Origin: DATJBF01 sp035515475
GTDB taxonomy: Bacteria; Verrucomicrobiota; Verrucomicrobiia; Palsa-1439
Length of the DNA: 10,442 nucleotides
Direction of reading: 5' to 3'
Assembly: GCA_035515475.1 (NCBI GenBank)
Contig: DATJBF010000032.1
Span: forward strand, 1 to 10,442
This document shows, piece after piece, positions 7,505 to 10,442 of the stretch. A model generated the notes under the pieces. It was not told where the DNA came from. It worked only from the letters and a program-made list of their open reading frames with translations, and ran no database searches. How positions within the stretch are numbered: the first letter of the stretch is position 1; each line of letters begins with the position of its first letter. The translations under genes and the position numbers were made by a program.

Positions 7505-7584
7505 TCGCCCGAGCCCGGCAACGCGCCCTTTATTCTTTGCGCCACCAGCGTCATCCAGTATAGGTAGTCCGGCCACGGTTTAAG

Positions 7585-9690
7585 GTGAACGGCGTCTCCC
7601 GCACAACGCTCATTGGATTGGCGCTTCTGATCTTCGCGGGCACACTTTGGCTGTATTGGCCGGCCGTCAACGGTGGGTTCCTCACGCGGATGGACGACGA
7701 CGAGTATTTGCGGGAGGCGGTACGTTTGAGCGGGCTGACGTGGAACGCCGTGAGATGGGCGTTTACGACCACGCAGCCGTATTACCACCCATTGCCGCGG
7801 CTCTCGCTCGTCCTGGATTACCAGCTTTGGGGAACGGACGCCCAGTGGTATCACGCGACAAACATCGTGTTGCATGCGCTCAACGCTGCTCTCGTGTTCG
7901 GCTTTCTCTGGACGCTGCTCGGGGCGGTGGCGTCCCTGGCAACCAGCGAGCGGCTGGCGCTCGCGTTCGGCGTGACCGCGGTATTCGCCATTCATCCGTT
8001 ACAGGTCGAGTCGGTCGCGTGGATCTCGGTGCGATCGCAATTGTTGTGCACCGCCTTCGGAATCGGGTGCGTCTGGGCGTATGTCACCGGGGCGCGTCGG
8101 TGGCTCGTGTCGGTGCTGTTTGCCGTGGCGCTGCTCTGCAAGCCGACGGCGGTGTCGCTGTTTTTCGCGATGTTGGCGATGGATTGTTTTCCATTGGGGC
8201 GACACGAGCGACTCGGCTGGGGACGGTTGCTCCGCGAGAAGACGGTGTTGATCGCACTGGCCGCGGCGGCGGCGGTAGCGACGTTGTTCACCGAGTCGCG
8301 GGCGGGCGGTCTGATGGAACCGCTGGAGGCGGTCCGGCCGCTGCAACGCGTGTTCTTGGCGGCACAGAGCCTGACGTTTTACCCATGGAAACTGGTGTGG
8401 CCGGCGTGGTTGTCATCGTATTATCCGTTGCACCTGGGTTTTTCATTGCGACCGCTGCTCGTCGCTGCGTCGGCGTTGGCCGTGGCGGCTGTCACTGCGT
8501 TGGGCATCTGGCGCTGGCGGCGGACGCCTGCGTTGCTGGCGAGTTGGGGGGCGTACGTGATGTTCGTTCTGCCGGTTTCTGGGCTGACACTGAGAGGCTG
8601 GCAGGCGGCGGCGGACCGGTACGCCTACGTGGCAATACTGCCTCTGGTGTTGTTGGCGGGTGGGGCGGTGGTCTGGCTGTGGCGGCGCGGTCCGATGGTG
8701 GTGCGCTTCCCGCTGGTCTGCTTGCTGGCGGCTGAACTGGGATTTTTCGGTTGTCGCACCCGTGCCCAAACGGCTGTCTGGCGTAACGACGAGACTTTGT
8801 GGCGCGGTGTGCTGGCCGTCTTTCCGGACTCGGCTGTGGCCAACGAGATGCTCGCGCAGGCGTTGCTGAATCAAAACCGGATTGGCGAAGCACTTGCCTG
8901 TGCGCAACGCGCGGTCAGAAGCGAGCCGTCCGCCGAGACGCACCGCAATTTGGGAATTGTCCTGACCCGGGCTGGCCGCGTCCAGGAGGCCATCGAGGAA
9001 TTTGACCGGTCACTGCAGCTCAAGCCCGACCTTGCCGATGCGCATCACAATCTTGCGCTCGCCTTGATGGGTCTGGGCCGGACGACGGAAGCGATCGGGC
9101 AATGGGAACAAGCGTTGCGGATCAACCCTAATTTTGCCGACGCACACTGTAATCTGGGGATTGCGTTGCAGCGTGCGGGCCGGATGGGAGAAGCCATCGG
9201 GCACTATGAGCAGGCATTGCGGATCGATCCCGATTATGCCGAGGCCCGATTCAACCTGGGAGTTGCCCTTGTGCGGCTGGGCCGCCTGCCGGAGGCAATC
9301 AGTCAGTGGGAGCAAACGTTGCGTCTCCATCCTGATTATGCTGAGGCGCACGCCAATCTGGGAGTGGCTTTGGAGCATGAGGGCCGGATTGAGGAAGCAA
9401 TCAAACATTATGAGCAGGCACTGCGGATCAAGCCCGGTCTGGTTGAAGCGCGCTACAATTTCGGGGTCGCATTGATGCGATTGGGCCGTGTGCATGAGGC
9501 GATCGAGCAATGGGACCAAGTGGTGCAACTCAAGCCCGACATGGCCGCCGCGCATTACAATCTGGGAGTCGCCTTGGAGCAGGAGGGTAAGCGTGAGGAT
9601 GCCATCGGCCAGTACGAGCAGGCCATGCGACTCCAGCCCGATTATGCTGCTGCGCAGGGGAGGCTGGCAGGACTCCGGGCCCTTCACTAG
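7585..9690 (+). CDS. TMTC/PMT-like multi-pass membrane protein with eight C-terminal TPRs
   Basis: This 701-residue protein has about ten to eleven hydrophobic segments in residues 9-405, then TPRs. The first loop carries an acidic DDDEY cluster (37-41), in the position of the DD/DE motif of GT-C glycosyltransferases. HPLQVESVAWISVR (137-150) is a diverged form of the HPLQTESV signature seen in the next gene. Eight 34-residue TPRs fill 417-450, 451-484, 485-518, 519-552, 553-586, 587-620, 621-654 and 655-688, with a 13-residue tail. Animal TMTC proteins with this layout are O-mannosyltransferases; bacterial relatives are mostly uncharacterised, so a lipid-linked sugar transferase role is inference. 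The start is GTG at 7585, the first start after the in-frame stop at 7561; a later ATG (codon 36) would remove the first membrane segment. TAAGG sits too close to serve as a good ribosome site. The next gene encodes a paralogous N-terminal region. Confidence 0.85.
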   Translation: MNGVSRTTLIGLALLIFAGTLWLYWPAVNGGFLTRMDDDEYLREAVRLSGLTWNAVRWAFTTTQPYYHPLPRLSLVLDYQLWGTDAQWYHATNIVLHALNAALVFGFLWTLLGAVASLATSERLALAFGVTAVFAIHPLQVESVAWISVRSQLLCTAFGIGCVWAYVTGARRWLVSVLFAVALLCKPTAVSLFFAMLAMDCFPLGRHERLGWGRLLREKTVLIALAAAAAVATLFTESRAGGLMEPLEAVRPLQRVFLAAQSLTFYPWKLVWPAWLSSYYPLHLGFSLRPLLVAASALAVAAVTALGIWRWRRTPALLASWGAYVMFVLPVSGLTLRGWQAAADRYAYVAILPLVLLAGGAVVWLWRRGPMVVRFPLVCLLAAELGFFGCRTRAQTAVWRNDETLWRGVLAVFPDSAVANEMLAQALLNQNRIGEALACAQRAVRSEPSAETHRNLGIVLTRAGRVQEAIEEFDRSLQLKPDLADAHHNLALALMGLGRTTEAIGQWEQALRINPNFADAHCNLGIALQRAGRMGEAIGHYEQALRIDPDYAEARFNLGVALVRLGRLPEAISQWEQTLRLHPDYAEAHANLGVALEHEGRIEEAIKHYEQALRIKPGLVEARYNFGVALMRLGRVHEAIEQWDQVVQLKPDMAAAHYNLGVALEQEGKREDAIGQYEQAMRLQPDYAAAQGRLAGLRALH
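8833..9648 (+). repeat. 102-bp tandem repeats encoding eight TPRs, with two-repeat periodicity
   Basis: Eight consecutive 102-base units encode 34-residue TPRs. From the third unit on they alternate in type: units 3, 5 and 7 carry LGR with a QWEQ/QWDQ helix (EAIGQWEQ, EAISQWEQ, EAIEQWDQ), while units 4, 6 and 8 carry AGR/EGR/EGK with an HYEQ/QYEQ helix. This suggests a 204-base duplication unit. Confidence 0.85.
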
Positions 9691-9824
9691 GCTGTTGGCG
9701 GGGGGGACGGAACGAGGGTGGAGCTGCGCGTCCTGATGCGCTGCGGGCAATCGGCAAGTCTCGCTGGCCCCGAACGTGTTCGAATCTGGCGGCCATCGGT
9801 CATTTCGCATAGACTGGCATCCGC

Positions 9825-10442
9825 ATGAACAGACAGAGGTTCATCCCGTTGGTGGTAGTCGCCGCGGGGCTGCTAGCCTATCAGAACAGCTTCACGGGTT
9901 CGTTCGTGCTGGATGATTACGCGTCAATCCCGGGGAATCCCACAATCCGTCGTCTCTGGCCGATTTGGCAGCCCTTGTCGCCGCCACATCGGGGTTGGCT
10001 GACGGTGGAAGGCCGTCCGCTTATCAATTTGTCGTTGGCCATCAATTACGCCCTCAGCGGCTACAACGTGTGGGGCTACCACGCGCTGAACCTGGCCGTA
10101 CATATCCTCGCCGGTTTGACCCTTCTGGGCATTGTACGTCGGACGCTGCTGCAGCCGGCTCTACGGGCTCGTTTCGGTGCCGTGGCCAGCGAGCTGGCCT
10201 TGGCGACGGCGGTCCTGTGGACGGTTCACCCGCTGCAGACCGAGTCGGTGACGTACATCGTTCAGCGGGCCGAATCGATCATGGGATTGTTTTACCTGCT
10301 CACGTTGTACTGTTTCATCCGAGGGGCGGAGTCGCCACTCGCGGGAAATGGGAAATGGTTCATGGGAAATGGTTCGTGGGAGCCGCAAGCCCGGCTGTGG
10401 TACGGTCTGTCGGTGATGGCCTGCGCGTTGGGGATGGCCAGC
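9825..10442 (+). CDS. TMTC/PMT-like membrane protein, N-terminal part (runs off window)
   Basis: An open frame from the ATG at 9825 reads without a stop for 206 codons to the window end. The protein starts with a hydrophobic segment (FIPLVVVAAGLLAY), then FVLDDYASIPGNP with an acidic DD pair (30-31) as in GT-C enzymes. It continues with GRPLINLSLAINYALSG (63-79), GYHALNLAVHILAG (84-97), and the strong family signature HPLQTESVTYIVQRAES (135-151), followed by GLFYLLTLYCFIRG. The gene before it has the same order of features, so the two are tandem paralogs; this copy is closer to the family consensus. Most such proteins continue through more membrane segments into TPRs, which would lie beyond the window. 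No clear ribosome site precedes the ATG. A short tandem repeat is read in frame at residues 174-185. Substrate and product are unknown. Confidence 0.85.
   Translation, partial: MNRQRFIPLVVVAAGLLAYQNSFTGSFVLDDYASIPGNPTIRRLWPIWQPLSPPHRGWLTVEGRPLINLSLAINYALSGYNVWGYHALNLAVHILAGLTLLGIVRRTLLQPALRARFGAVASELALATAVLWTVHPLQTESVTYIVQRAESIMGLFYLLTLYCFIRGAESPLAGNGKWFMGNGSWEPQARLWYGLSVMACALGMAS
10343..10377 (+). repeat. 14-bp tandem repeat inside the TMTC-like gene
   Basis: GGGAAATGGTTCAT (10350-10363) and GGGAAATGGTTCGT (10364-10377) are adjacent copies differing at one base, preceded by a partial copy GGGAAAT (10343-10349). Because 14 is not a multiple of three, the copies are read in different frames, giving the peptide GNGKWFMGNGSW. 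The open frame is kept. Confidence 0.85.

Noticed and set aside
7537..7564. TTGCGC - 16 bases - TATAGG as a promoter for the TPR-membrane gene
   Set aside because: The hexamers match the consensus at only 3 and 4 of 6 positions, which is common by chance.
7156..7995. 279-codon open frame on the minus strand
   Set aside because: It overlaps the hemerythrin-like gene and the start of the TPR-membrane gene, both supported by motifs, and its own product shows none.
9691..9824. Terminator or separate gene between the two TMTC-like genes
   Set aside because: The 134-base gap has a run of seven G and GC-rich sequence, but no clean stem followed by T residues and no supported open frame.

Overview
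The window is GC-rich and looks like a chromosomal segment from a Verrucomicrobiota-like (or related PVC-group) bacterium. The evidence is protein style rather than a marker gene: a secreted Calx-beta protein with recurring Asn-rich NAVLTI strands, two neighbouring multi-pass membrane proteins of the TMTC/PMT-like type with HPLQ(T/V)ESV signatures, one of them with long TPR arrays, and GC-rich palindromic intergenic repeats of the REP kind. No rRNA, tRNA, CRISPR array, integrase or transposase is visible.

Layout. Four genes lie on the minus strand, in transcription order: a YgfK-like iron-sulfur oxidoreductase (6715 to 4712), a secreted Calx-beta protein (4667 to 2544), a TviB/WbpA-type UDP-N-acetylhexosamine dehydrogenase (2419 to 1139) and a class I SAM methyltransferase (1008 to 247). 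The gaps are 44, 124 and 130 bases, so the first two could share a transcript, while the others may have their own signals. Diverging from a 251-base intergenic region (6716-6966), which carries a REP-like palindromic element, three genes run on the plus strand: a hemerythrin-like protein (6967-7419), a membrane glycosyltransferase-like protein with eight C-terminal TPRs (7585-9690), and a second member of the same membrane family (from 9825) that is cut by the window end. This last gene has no stop inside the window but is clearly coding.

How the genes may relate. There is no single obvious pathway. Two loose themes are visible. One is cell-surface or envelope work: a nucleotide-sugar dehydrogenase for acidic amino sugars, two GT-C/TMTC-like membrane proteins, and an exported beta-sandwich protein. 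The other is redox: a hemerythrin-like di-iron protein divergent from an oxidoreductase with two 4Fe-4S motifs. The most interesting points are the shortened YgfK-like architecture, the tandem TMTC-like pair, a two-repeat periodicity in the TPR array, and a small 14-bp tandem repeat read through in frame inside the last gene.

Bases 1-246 hold no gene I can support. They include a short hairpin at 223-236 just beyond the methyltransferase stop. The long antisense open frames on the plus strand opposite the minus-strand genes are judged to be GC-driven shadows.
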